NCBI GenBank assembly: GCA_013824835.1
Contig: PNOM01000024.1
Location: forward strand, 1 to 35,280
From: Syntrophus sp. (in: bacteria)
Lineage (GTDB): Bacteria > Desulfobacterota > Syntrophorhabdia > Syntrophorhabdales > Syntrophorhabdaceae
Length of the DNA stretch: 35,280 bases
Direction: 5' to 3'
How positions within the stretch are numbered: position 1 is the stretch's first letter; each line of letters starts with the position of its first letter. Of this stretch, positions 16,118-23,642 are shown in pieces. Made by a program: the position numbers and the translations under genes. Below the pieces are notes generated by a model. The model saw nothing but the letters and a program-made list of their open reading frames with translations. It had not been told where the DNA came from and did no database searches.

Positions 16118-17308
16118 ATGATACCTGAAAAGACCCCTGAGAAATTAAAAATAATCCTTGTTATCCCATTCTACAACCATGGGAAGACTGTAAGGGATGT
16201 AGTGATCAGTGCCCTTGAGGTGAGCGGGGGCGCAATGGAAGTGATGGTTGTTGATGACGGCAGCACGGATGGAGGCGTGGAAACCCTTTCCGGACTCAAC
16301 GTAAAGATAATCCGTCACCCTGAAAACCGGGGAAAGGGAGCTGCGATCATGACTGCCGCCAGGGAAGCCCGTATTGCCGGGGCAACACACATAGTGACTA
16401 TCGACGCGGATGGCCAGCATGACCCCAAAGATTTTCCCCGCTTTATTCCGATAATCGAGGAAATGCCGGAGGCAATCATAGTGGGTATAAGGATTTTTGA
16501 TCCCGTAAACACCCCCCTTTTGTCAAGGTTCGGCAGGCATTTCTCAAATTTCTGGTTCAGGGTTCAAACGGGATATACACTCAGGGATACCCAGAGCGGT
16601 TTTCGCGTTTACCCCCTTTTGGTCCTCCAGTGGTTAAAATTGAGAGAATGCCGCTACGATTTTGAAGTAGAGGTGCTTGTAAAGGCTGCATGGGCAGGGA
16701 TTGAATTGAGAGAGACGGATATATCCGTATATTACCCCCCCGCTTCTGAACGGGTATCCCACTTCCGGCTCTTTATGGATAATCTTCGTTTGAGTGTCCT
16801 GAATACGAGGCTCACCGTGAGGTCTATCATTCCTGTGCCCCACAGAAGATTTGCGGCCCGCACAGGAGGAAAAGGGAATATTACACCCCTTCGACCCCTG
16901 CAATCTCTCAGCATACTCCTCACTGACAATAACTCGCCGGAACGGCTTGCAGTCTCAGGAGCCCTCGGCGCCTTCCTGGGGGCGCTGCCCCTTATTGCCT
17001 GTCAGACCCTTACCACGCTGTTTACTGCTAATTTTTTTCGATTGAACAAGCTGGTGGCGCTGGCCACCGGCCAGATATGTATCCCTCCGCTGGTTCCCGC
17101 CCTTTGTATAGAGGTGGGATACTATATACGTCATGGCAGGTTTTTGACGGAAATCTCCTTAAACACCATCGGCTATCAGGCCCTGGAGAGGATCTTCGAG
17201 TGGTTTATCGGTTCCCTGATCCTTGGACCTGTAATAGGGATTCTCACTGGCGTGATTATCTATGTTGCCGCACTGTTCTTGAAGAGAGGGAGTCTTGAAA
17301 ACAGCTGA
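16118..17308 (+). CDS. GT2 glycosyltransferase with C-terminal DUF2062 membrane domain
   Basis: A 396-residue protein. The N-terminal GT-A domain (about 10-240) has LVIPFYNHG, VVDDGSTDGG, NRGKGAAI and the metal-binding TIDADGQHDP motif, as in dolichol-phosphate-mannose-synthase-like enzymes. The C-terminal third, from about residue 270, is DUF2062-like and hydrophobic (GALGAFLGALPLIACQT, IPPLVPALCIEVGYYI, and a final long TM helix). The enzyme should act at the cytoplasmic face of the inner membrane on a lipid acceptor with a nucleotide-sugar donor. The same pairing with an LpxL-type acyltransferase occurs in aryl-polyene clusters. The next gene starts inside its last codons. The sugar and acceptor are unknown. 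Confidence 0.9.
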   Translation: MIPEKTPEKLKIILVIPFYNHGKTVRDVVISALEVSGGAMEVMVVDDGSTDGGVETLSGLNVKIIRHPENRGKGAAIMTAAREARIAGATHIVTIDADGQHDPKDFPRFIPIIEEMPEAIIVGIRIFDPVNTPLLSRFGRHFSNFWFRVQTGYTLRDTQSGFRVYPLLVLQWLKLRECRYDFEVEVLVKAAWAGIELRETDISVYYPPASERVSHFRLFMDNLRLSVLNTRLTVRSIIPVPHRRFAARTGGKGNITPLRPLQSLSILLTDNNSPERLAVSGALGAFLGALPLIACQTLTTLFTANFFRLNKLVALATGQICIPPLVPALCIEVGYYIRHGRFLTEISLNTIGYQALERIFEWFIGSLILGPVIGILTGVIIYVAALFLKRGSLENS

Positions 17309-18239
17309 CCCTGTGCAAAGGGACCATAGGGATGCACAGTGGACCGCGAGGAGCATAGGTACACACTTCGGCCACAAATTCTTTTATCTCCTCATAAGAT
17401 TCGGAGGGCGCCAAACAGCTTATTTTTTCCTTTCCTTTGTAGTAATCTTCTATGTTTTTTTTACCCCGTCAATACGAAAAAAGGCGGATTATTACCTTTC
17501 CCGCAGGTTTAAGGGGAAACATTTCCCCGGGAGGCTTGCAGACAGTTACCGGATATACCTCAACCTTGGAAAGGCGCTGATTGACCGCGCGGTGATCGGC
17601 ATCCTCGGGGAAGGGAAGATGAATATAGAGTTCAGGAAGCAGGAGGAGTTACTTAATCTCCTCAAAGAGGGACGGGGCATGGTGCTTATGACGGCCCACG
17701 TGGGCTGCTGGCAGACTGCCATGGCAACGCTCCGTTTTCTTAATGTCCCGGTACACCTTCTTATGCAGCGTGAGGATGGGGACATTGATCTCCACTACTA
17801 TGAGCACGCAGGTATTCCATGCCCATACAGGATCATTGACCCGAGGGGCTATATGGGAGGCGTACTGGAGATGATAGGGGTATTGAAAAAAGGGGAGGTT
17901 ATCTGCGTAATGGGTGACAGGCTTCTGGGTAGTGTAAAAGGGGCCGCCACCGTTGATTTTCTTGGAGGAAAGGTCCTCTTTCCCTTCAGTGCCTTTAAGA
18001 TTGCTTCGGCAACAGGGACGCCGGTTGCAGTCCTCCTTTCCCATAAATCAAGTCCTGCCGGCTATGTCCTGGAAGTCGCGAGGGTAATCCGTGTGCCCCG
18101 GGATGCGGGAAAAAGCGAAAAAGACTTTTCTTCCTATGTCAGCGAGTTTGCACAGGCACTCGAGTTATATACAGAAGCGCATCCATACCAGTTCTTTAAT
18201 TTCTACAACATGTGGGAAGGGCATTTACGCAATCAATAA
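17295..18239 (+). CDS. LpxL/HtrB-type lysophospholipid acyltransferase
   Basis: A 314-residue protein. An N-terminal amphipathic/TM segment (about 28-58) is followed by the LPLAT domain with MTAHVGCWQTAM. Here the usual HxxxxE/D motif reads His135-x4-Gln140. Later features are VMGDRLLG and the Asn/Tyr-rich C-terminal FFNFYNMWEG seen in LpxL relatives. It would transfer an acyl chain from acyl-ACP to a lipid acceptor at the inner membrane, here probably the locus lipid or its attachment partner. The start is TTG 17295 behind an excellent GAGAGGGAG site, overlapping the glycosyltransferase gene by 14 bases; no suitable ATG exists nearby. An ACP gene follows 20 bases later and may be its donor. 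Confidence 0.87.
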   Translation: MKTADPVQRDHRDAQWTARSIGTHFGHKFFYLLIRFGGRQTAYFFLSFVVIFYVFFTPSIRKKADYYLSRRFKGKHFPGRLADSYRIYLNLGKALIDRAVIGILGEGKMNIEFRKQEELLNLLKEGRGMVLMTAHVGCWQTAMATLRFLNVPVHLLMQREDGDIDLHYYEHAGIPCPYRIIDPRGYMGGVLEMIGVLKKGEVICVMGDRLLGSVKGAATVDFLGGKVLFPFSAFKIASATGTPVAVLLSHKSSPAGYVLEVARVIRVPRDAGKSEKDFSSYVSEFAQALELYTEAHPYQFFNFYNMWEGHLRNQ

Positions 18240-18259
18240 AAAAAGGAGAAAAAAGTTTA

Positions 18260-18511
18260 ATGACGATCAAGGAAAAACTGAAAAAATTGCTTATTGAAGA
18301 ACTTAATCTGGAAGATGTGACACCTGAAGAGATTGAGGATGATGCGCCCCTTTTCGGCGAAGGCCTTGGCCTCGATTCACTGGATGCCGTAGAACTGGTT
18401 GTTCTGCTGGAAAAGCATTTCGGGGTTGAAGTGAAGGATCTTGATGAGGGCCGTTCTGCCTTTCAATCCATAAATACCCTTGTTGCCTATATCGAAGAAA
18501 GGAGCACCTGA
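18260..18511 (+). CDS. Acyl carrier protein 1
   Basis: An 83-residue four-helix ACP. The phosphopantetheine site is Ser40 in GLGLDSLDAVELVV. The protein is acidic overall with a Lys-rich first helix. The FGEGLGLDSLDAVE signature is the type found in aryl-polyene and related type II systems rather than the housekeeping ACP (which has GADSLD). ATG 18260 follows AAAAGGAG. Its stop overlaps the ketosynthase start (TGATG). It should carry the growing chain for the adjacent KS/CLF pair and deliver it to the thioesterase or acyltransferases. Confidence 0.95.
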   Translation: MTIKEKLKKLLIEELNLEDVTPEEIEDDAPLFGEGLGLDSLDAVELVVLLEKHFGVEVKDLDEGRSAFQSINTLVAYIEERST

Positions 18512-19710
18512 TGAGTACGCGTATCTCCGTTGGCATAACCGGAGCAGGCTGTATCTGCGGTGCTGGGGGAACACTTGGAGAATGCATGGATGCCCTGTTT
18601 GAGGGTATACGCAACCCCATGTCTCCGAAGCGGTTCACCGATGCCCACCCAATTACCTATCCTGTATTCGAGGTCAGAGAGGAGTCAATCAAGAAGGACA
18701 TAAGGGAGTCTTCCTACACCTCTTTTTCCGGTAAGCTTGCCCTTACCGCTGCATATGAGGCAATGAACAATGCAGGTCTTGACAGGACTGTCCTGAAGAA
18801 GAAAAGGGTTGGGGTTTGTATAGGCACGACCGTGGGAAGCGCAATGAACAATGAGGTATTCTACAGGGAGTATTACAGGAGGGGAACCCCTGAAATGGCT
18901 CCCATTGTACGGTTTCTCAGGAACAACCCTGCTGACTTGCTTGCAAGGGAATTCGGCCTTACGGGGCCCTGCCAGACGGTGGTGAATGCCTGTTCCTCGG
19001 GCACCGATGCAGTGGGAATAGGGGCATCATGGATTCAATCAGGCATCTGTGATATCGTTATTGCCGGAGGCGCCGATGAGCTTTGCCATGTTACCTATAA
19101 CGGGTTTATCTCTCTTATGATCACCGATACTGACCCCTGCAAGCCCTTTGACAGGGATAGAAAAGGACTCAATCTCGGAGAAGGGGCAGCCATGCTTATA
19201 CTGGAGTCGGAAGATTCCTGCAAGGAAAGAGAAAAGCTCCCCCGGGCCCGTGTTCTCGGCTATGGATCATCAGCGGATGCCTATCACCTCACCGCACCCC
19301 ACCCGCAGGGCGAGGGATTAAAACGGGCGCTTCTTGGAGCATTACAGTGTTCCGGCAAAACAGCCGTAGATATTGCCTTTATAAATACCCATGGTACGGC
19401 AACACCTGATAATGATCACGTTGAGGGCAAGGTATTATATGAACTGCTTCCAGGAGTTCCCTTCATCTCCACAAAGGGATATACAGGCCATACCCTCGGA
19501 GCCGCCGGGGCCATCGAGGCCGCGTTTACCGTGGTATGCCTTGAGAAGGGGATGATCCCCGGCAATGCGGGTTTTACGACCCCTGATCCTGAGTTGCCGG
19601 CATCTCCTGTGGCAACCACTACTGCTATTACCGGCTGCACCGCAATATCGCAATCCCTTGCATTCGGGGGGTGTAATGGAGTCCTGGTTTTGAGCAGGGG
19701 GGAGGATTGA
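18511..19710 (+). CDS. Beta-ketoacyl-ACP synthase 2 (active KS)
   Basis: A 399-residue FabF-family KS with an intact triad: Cys161 in VVNACSSGTDAV, His294 in NTHGTATPDND, and His327 in KGYTGHTLGAAGA. It also has FDRDRKGLNLGEGAA, the conserved region before the second half of the fold. It is coupled to the ACP upstream by a one-base overlap and is followed 2 bases later by a KS homologue lacking the triad, giving a KS-CLF order. It is distinct in sequence from the KS at 4573-5706, so the locus has two separate condensing heterodimers, which may act on different chain stages or two different chains. Confidence 0.95.
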   Translation: MSTRISVGITGAGCICGAGGTLGECMDALFEGIRNPMSPKRFTDAHPITYPVFEVREESIKKDIRESSYTSFSGKLALTAAYEAMNNAGLDRTVLKKKRVGVCIGTTVGSAMNNEVFYREYYRRGTPEMAPIVRFLRNNPADLLAREFGLTGPCQTVVNACSSGTDAVGIGASWIQSGICDIVIAGGADELCHVTYNGFISLMITDTDPCKPFDRDRKGLNLGEGAAMLILESEDSCKEREKLPRARVLGYGSSADAYHLTAPHPQGEGLKRALLGALQCSGKTAVDIAFINTHGTATPDNDHVEGKVLYELLPGVPFISTKGYTGHTLGAAGAIEAAFTVVCLEKGMIPGNAGFTTPDPELPASPVATTTAITGCTAISQSLAFGGCNGVLVLSRGED

Positions 19711-19712
19711 TT

Positions 19713-20879
19713 ATGGAAATCTTTGTTGAAGGCATTGGCATTATAGGCGGGTTTGGCGCAGGCGTAGAAGGATTTTCCGCAGCGCTCCTTAATGGGAAGA
19801 GCCCGGTGCAGTCAGTTTTTGTTGAATCTGAGGATGGTCAAAAGCAGATGCCCGCTTTTCTCGCAGACACGGCCCGCCTCGATGAGTTTGTCCCTAAAAA
19901 GGCGCTCCGCAGGATAGACCACTATGCAAAGATGGCCCTCCTCGGGTCATACCTTGCCCTTGAGGATGCCCATATGCTCGACATTGACCGCAAGAGCCTC
20001 GGTATCGTTATCGCAAGCGGATATGGCGCAAGCAACACCACATTTGCCTTTCTCGATACATTTATCGAGGGCAGCGACACCCATTCCTCTCCTACCCATT
20101 TTGCGAATTCAGTTCATAATGCCGCTGCTGCCCACGTCTCCATAATCATCGGCATAACCGGACCATGTCTCACGGTGAGCCAATTTGATATGTCTGTTCC
20201 TTCTGCGCTGATAACTGCCGTCAATTGGCTCAGGGAAGAAAGGGTTGAGAGGGTACTCTTTGGCGCGGTAGATGAATACTGCGATGTGCTCGGATATTGC
20301 TGGCGCCGGTTTTTTGGCGAAAACGACGGGGCGCTGGTTAAGCCTTTTATTTTCGATGTACTGCAGCGTAAAGAGCAGTTTTCAAAAAAAAGTCATGGAG
20401 TGACACAGATTGAACCTTTTTTGTTTGACCAGCAGACCTCAATCCCCGGCGAAGGGGCTGCGTTTTTCCTCCTCTCCCGGAAAGAAGACTCAGGAAAGAA
20501 ATACGGCTCCATTAAAGGGGTAGATACAGGATATCGCAGCAGGTTAGCTCTTCCAGACCCTGAACACACCTTTTTCATACTCGGGGCCGACGGCAGCAGA
20601 GACTGTGGCCAGCGTTACGGTCAGCAGGTGAAAAAGGAGATGAATGTATCATCTTATACGCCCCTCTATGGTGGTTTTCCTACAAATATGGCATTCGACA
20701 TGGCAACGGCATGCCTGTCAATAAAGGAAGGGAAAATGTATGCCCTGCCGACAGAGATTTCCTGTCCTCCCTCTCTTACAATAGAAACCGCTGAGAAGAA
20801 GCTTGAAGGGTCGCAGATATGTTGTCTCAAACTCGGAGCCCAGGGAGATTCGGGGATAATCACCATAGGTCACCCTTAG
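19713..20879 (+). CDS. Catalytically dead ketosynthase (chain-length-factor-like)
   Basis: A 388-residue full-length thiolase-fold protein. The nucleophile region GPCLTVSQFDMSVPSAL places Asp159 where Cys should be. The two active-site His motifs are also gone: the first region reads LGADGSRDCG, and the second reads YGGFPTNMAFDMA. It therefore cannot condense alone and probably acts as the chain-length factor for the active KS that ends 2 bases upstream. ATG 19713 is chosen behind GGGGGGAGG, although an in-frame TTG at 19707 exists. Loss of all three catalytic residues with the fold kept is typical of CLF subunits rather than of a pseudogene. Confidence 0.9.
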   Translation: MEIFVEGIGIIGGFGAGVEGFSAALLNGKSPVQSVFVESEDGQKQMPAFLADTARLDEFVPKKALRRIDHYAKMALLGSYLALEDAHMLDIDRKSLGIVIASGYGASNTTFAFLDTFIEGSDTHSSPTHFANSVHNAAAAHVSIIIGITGPCLTVSQFDMSVPSALITAVNWLREERVERVLFGAVDEYCDVLGYCWRRFFGENDGALVKPFIFDVLQRKEQFSKKSHGVTQIEPFLFDQQTSIPGEGAAFFLLSRKEDSGKKYGSIKGVDTGYRSRLALPDPEHTFFILGADGSRDCGQRYGQQVKKEMNVSSYTPLYGGFPTNMAFDMATACLSIKEGKMYALPTEISCPPSLTIETAEKKLEGSQICCLKLGAQGDSGIITIGHP

Positions 20880-20890
20880 GGGACAAGGGA

Positions 20891-21490
20891 ATGGTGATCA
20901 GCTTGAGGAACAGGCGTTGTAGGGTGAGTATGCTGATTATTGTGCTCATCAGCTCCGTCATGTTCTGTCAGGGGCACGCCTTTGCCCAGGAGAAGACCAC
21001 AAAATATGCGCCGAACCGCTATGGTATGGGAATAAGCATCGGCAACAGCTATGGCCCCGAGAATGATATAACCTTCACGCTCCTCAGTGGTTTTGCCCTC
21101 TTTGACTATGAAAAGATCTGGGGCCACAAGGTGCCGGAGGCCCTTCGATTCAAGGTGGAGGGCAGCATCGGGAATACGACAAGGCCTGATAAAAAACTGA
21201 TGACATCGATGAATATATTTGCCCTTTATTATATCAAGGCCCTTGCCTTTAAAAGCGTCCGTCCTTACATCGAGGGCGGTATAGGAATCATTTATACGGA
21301 TTTTCAGGTGGAGGGTCAGGGGCTTCGTTTCAATTTCAATCCCCAGGCAGGGATAGGCGCCGAGTTCAATATAGGCGCCGATGCAACCTTTTTTGCTGCC
21401 CTGCGCGCTCATCATATATCAAACGGCGGTCTCAACCACGACAATACAGGCATCAATTCCGTGACGTTGACATTGGGACGATTTTTTTAG
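20891..21490 (+). CDS. PagL-like lipid A 3-O-deacylase family outer-membrane protein
   Basis: A 199-residue protein. An N-terminal signal peptide (basic n-region, then SMLIIVLISSVMFCQG and an AFAQ cleavage site) is followed by a small beta-barrel-type sequence. The C-terminal AHHISNGGLNHDNTGINS and terminal Phe match the PagL active-site region, with the His175 and Ser177 pair and the HxSNG motif. PagL removes the 3-O-linked acyl chain of lipid A in the outer membrane. Here, as the last gene of the ACP-KS-CLF operon (11 bases after CLF), it may instead process the locus lipid, or make room for it in the outer leaflet. ATG 20891 follows CAAGGGA. Signal peptide cleavage is predicted by eye only. 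Confidence 0.85.
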   Translation: MVISLRNRRCRVSMLIIVLISSVMFCQGHAFAQEKTTKYAPNRYGMGISIGNSYGPENDITFTLLSGFALFDYEKIWGHKVPEALRFKVEGSIGNTTRPDKKLMTSMNIFALYYIKALAFKSVRPYIEGGIGIIYTDFQVEGQGLRFNFNPQAGIGAEFNIGADATFFAALRAHHISNGGLNHDNTGINSVTLTLGRFF

Positions 21491-21519
21491 GGAATTTTAC
21501 CATTAACACACCGAGCTGC

Positions 21520-21541
21520 TACACGTATAGTACACGTATAG
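21520..21541 (+). promoter_or_regulatory. Tandem 11-bp repeat overlapping the antitoxin ribosome site (candidate operator)
   Basis: TACACGTATAG occurs twice back to back (21520-21530 and 21531-21541). The second copy ends in the first G of the GGAGG ribosome site, and the antitoxin ATG is 10 bases later. It is the likely binding site of the ribbon-helix-helix antitoxin below; such proteins bind short tandem or inverted sites cooperatively. A -10-like TATAGT spans the junction. Confidence 0.5.
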
Positions 21542-21551
21542 GAGGTGCGGA

Positions 21552-21782
21552 ATGCAGAAGAAATTGACCATAACCATTGATGAAGAGGTTTACGAGGGTC
21601 TCCACAAGACCATTGGTTCCCGGAAGATCAGCAGATTCGTCCAGGAAATGGTCCGTCCTTATGTTGTGCGTCCCAATCTCGAAACGGCTTACGCGGAAAT
21701 GGCGAAAGACAAGAGGCGTGAGCAGGCAGCCGAAGAATGGGCTGAGGTTACCTTCAAGGATGTTTTTAATGAAGCGGTGTAA
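21552..21782 (+). CDS. Ribbon-helix-helix antitoxin of a MazF/PemK-type pair
   Basis: A 76-residue protein. The N-terminal KKLTITIDEEVYEGLH strand-helix and the following SRKISRFVQEMVRPYV helix are a ribbon-helix-helix (CopG/MetJ-like) DNA-binding arrangement. The acidic and mixed-charge C-terminal part would wrap the toxin. It starts at ATG 21552 after a GGAGG ribosome site that merges with a tandem repeat, so it probably represses its own promoter. Its stop overlaps the toxin start by 14 bases. Neutralisation of the downstream mRNA interferase is a confident inference from gene order. Confidence 0.88.
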   Translation: MQKKLTITIDEEVYEGLHKTIGSRKISRFVQEMVRPYVVRPNLETAYAEMAKDKRREQAAEEWAEVTFKDVFNEAV

Positions 21783-22092
21783 GGTCTGGTGGGTCAATTT
21801 TGATCCCTCCGTTGGCGGGGAGATCAAAAAGAAACGCCCTGCCGTTATCATCAGCAACGACGCATCGAACAAGTTCCTCAACAGAGTTCAGAATGTACCT
21901 CTCACCAGCAAGACAGATCGTATCTATCCCAGCGAGGCGCTGGTGGTTTTTGAAGGCAAGGATAGTAAGGCCATGGCGGACCAGTTGGCGACGGTCAGCA
22001 AGTCACGGCTCTTTAAACGCGCCGGTATTCTTTCCGTGGAAGATATGCGCAAGGTTGAAGAAGCCGTTAAGATACAACTGGGTATTTTTTAA
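21769..22092 (+). CDS. MazF/PemK-family endoribonuclease toxin
   Basis: A 107-residue protein with the SH3-like MazF fold. KVWWVNFDPSVGGEIKKKRP carries the conserved basic loop residue, then AVIISND, VPLTSKTDR and QLATVSKSRL. These match the conserved regions of MazF/PemK that cut single-stranded mRNA at short motifs. The start is ATG 21769, in a different frame and inside the antitoxin 3' end. The protein is full-length, so the module is intact. It lies right after the PagL-like gene, at the junction between two segments of the biosynthetic locus. Confidence 0.93.
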   Translation: MKRCKVWWVNFDPSVGGEIKKKRPAVIISNDASNKFLNRVQNVPLTSKTDRIYPSEALVVFEGKDSKAMADQLATVSKSRLFKRAGILSVEDMRKVEEAVKIQLGIF

Positions 22093-22257
22093 GGCGGTTT
22101 GGCGGAGGGCATGACCATAGGTATATGTGGACGGTGGGGATGTTGTCATACGCTGCATATCTCTTGCAGCAACACAAAAAACGGATGGTCAATATTTCGT
22201 GCCAGGTTCGGTTTATCTCATTAATTAAATAAAATAAACAGGAAATAGGGTGTCATT

Positions 22258-22515
22258 ATGGCAAAACACTCCCATAGTTTTGTAGAAACCTTTGACGGTT
22301 TTTTGGGGTATGGTCTGGACAGGGAATCCAATGAGAATACAGTGCACCTGTATCTGCAGAAATTTTCGGATGACCGTTTGATGAAAACAATTCTGAAACG
22401 GATGACTGATGATGATTTAAACGAGGTATTTGAGATTATAAGTAAAATGCTGAAAACTTATCTGACTGAGCCTGAATACCATCAATTGTTTCTCAAAGAG
22501 GAAGAATATTTATGA
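22258..22515 (+). CDS. Small hypothetical protein coupled to the GH19 gene
   Basis: An 85-residue mostly helical, acidic protein with no family that I recognise. It has no signal peptide or TM helix. The C-terminal half (ILKRMTDDDLNEVFEIISKM) is amphipathic helix. The start ATG 22258 follows AGGAAATAGGG. The stop overlaps the downstream GH19 start (ATGA), so the two are co-translated and may work together, for example as immunity, chaperone or regulator for the cell-wall enzyme. That role is only inference from gene order. Confidence 0.65.
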   Translation: MAKHSHSFVETFDGFLGYGLDRESNENTVHLYLQKFSDDRLMKTILKRMTDDDLNEVFEIISKMLKTYLTEPEYHQLFLKEEEYL

Positions 22516-23153
22516 CTGTCACTGTTACCCTTGATCAGATACTGCGTCTCGCGCCCAATGCGCGATCAACCTATCGCGATGCCTTTCAGAACGGTCAAGC
22601 CCTTCTGGATCAGCATAAAATTATTGATACGCCTCTACGGGTGGCCCATTTCATGGCTCAGGTGCTGCACGAATCCGGTGGCCTCACCATTCATTTTGAG
22701 AATCTTAACTATAGCCCCGAGCGTTTGCCTAAAGTCTGGCCTTCCCGCTTCCAGCCCATTGGGCCCCTCAACCCCAAAGAATATGCCCATAATCCACAAA
22801 AGCTTGCAAACGAGGTCTACGGCGGCCGTATGGGCAATATTGGTCCCAATGACGGCTACACCTATCGGGGGCGGGGGCTGCTGCAACTGACCGGGAAGGA
22901 TAGCTACCGGGAAGCAACTATTATCCTGGGTAATGAAAACCCTGAAGCGCCTGACTTTGTTGCTGCCCCTGATGAAGTCATCAGCGCACAGTGGTGTTTG
23001 GTCATTGCCGCGTCAGAGTGGGCATCAAAAGGCTGCAATGCCTTTGCCGACAAGGATGACATTAAAAAGATCACCCGCGCCATCAACGGCGGTCAGATTG
23101 GTCTTGCTGAACGAATTGAGTGGGCGAAGCGCACAAGGGCTGTATGGCTGTAG
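22512..23153 (+). CDS. GH19-family chitinase-like lysozyme/endolysin
   Basis: A 213-residue protein. HFMAQVLHESGGL contains the catalytic Glu54 and HFENLNYSPERL contains a second acidic residue, Glu63. YTYRGRGLLQLTGKDSY is the hallmark GH19 segment. Members of this bacterial/phage subgroup cleave peptidoglycan rather than chitin in several cases. It has no signal peptide, so it would need a holin, a secretion system or lysis to act on the wall. It could be a phage remnant endolysin or part of a toxin cassette with the preceding small gene; no other phage genes are visible nearby. It lies between two biosynthetic segments and looks unrelated to them. Confidence 0.88.
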   Translation: MTVTVTLDQILRLAPNARSTYRDAFQNGQALLDQHKIIDTPLRVAHFMAQVLHESGGLTIHFENLNYSPERLPKVWPSRFQPIGPLNPKEYAHNPQKLANEVYGGRMGNIGPNDGYTYRGRGLLQLTGKDSYREATIILGNENPEAPDFVAAPDEVISAQWCLVIAASEWASKGCNAFADKDDIKKITRAINGGQIGLAERIEWAKRTRAVWL

Positions 23154-23249
23154 GATTTTATACTGGCAATTTTCGATCTGTTCGTGATACACAATCACGA
23201 TTCTTAATTGATTAAGTTTTGGTTTTAAAGGGTTAACAGGGGATATAAG

Positions 23250-23642
23250 ATGGAAAAGAAAGAAGTGCCTCAGGATAGAGGTATTTATGGTAAGTGTACC
23301 GGCATCTGCTATGCTGTTGATGAGAATGGGAAGTATGTGCTCTCCCCCAGCGCAGGGTGGGAACCGGCAAATATCGCTAACCAGCAGGCATGGGAACTCA
23401 TGGAGGAGCAGATTGCGGAAACGAGGGAGAGGGTAAAAAGGGGCGAATTGAGCCCCTTGGCGTACTATATGGCCCGAAACCTCATGGATGTGAAGATACT
23501 TGCTCAATATATCGGGCTCCCGAAGTGGAGAGTGAAAAGGCACCTCAAACCCCGTGTGTTCAGGCGTCTAAACCCCAGGCTTCTTGAACGGTATGCGAAA
23601 TTATTTAACATAAAAATGGAGCAGCTCATGGAGATGCATTAA
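23250..23642 (+). CDS. Conserved hypothetical protein with C-terminal helix-turn-helix-like region
   Basis: A 130-residue protein. The N-terminal 45 residues contain two Cys (CTGIC) and an Asp-Glu-Asn-Gly turn. The C-terminal part (DVKILAQYIGLPKWRVKRHL, then RLLERYAKLFNIKMEQL) looks like a Cro-type helix-turn-helix with strong basic helices. I recall proteins of this shape near BtrH-like genes, but have no name for it. The gene directly abuts BtrH (TAA then ATG), so it belongs to that operon. It may be a DNA-binding regulator of the locus or a small accessory protein. ATG 23250 lies behind an AGGGG stretch. Confidence 0.75.
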   Translation: MEKKEVPQDRGIYGKCTGICYAVDENGKYVLSPSAGWEPANIANQQAWELMEEQIAETRERVKRGELSPLAYYMARNLMDVKILAQYIGLPKWRVKRHLKPRVFRRLNPRLLERYAKLFNIKMEQLMEMH

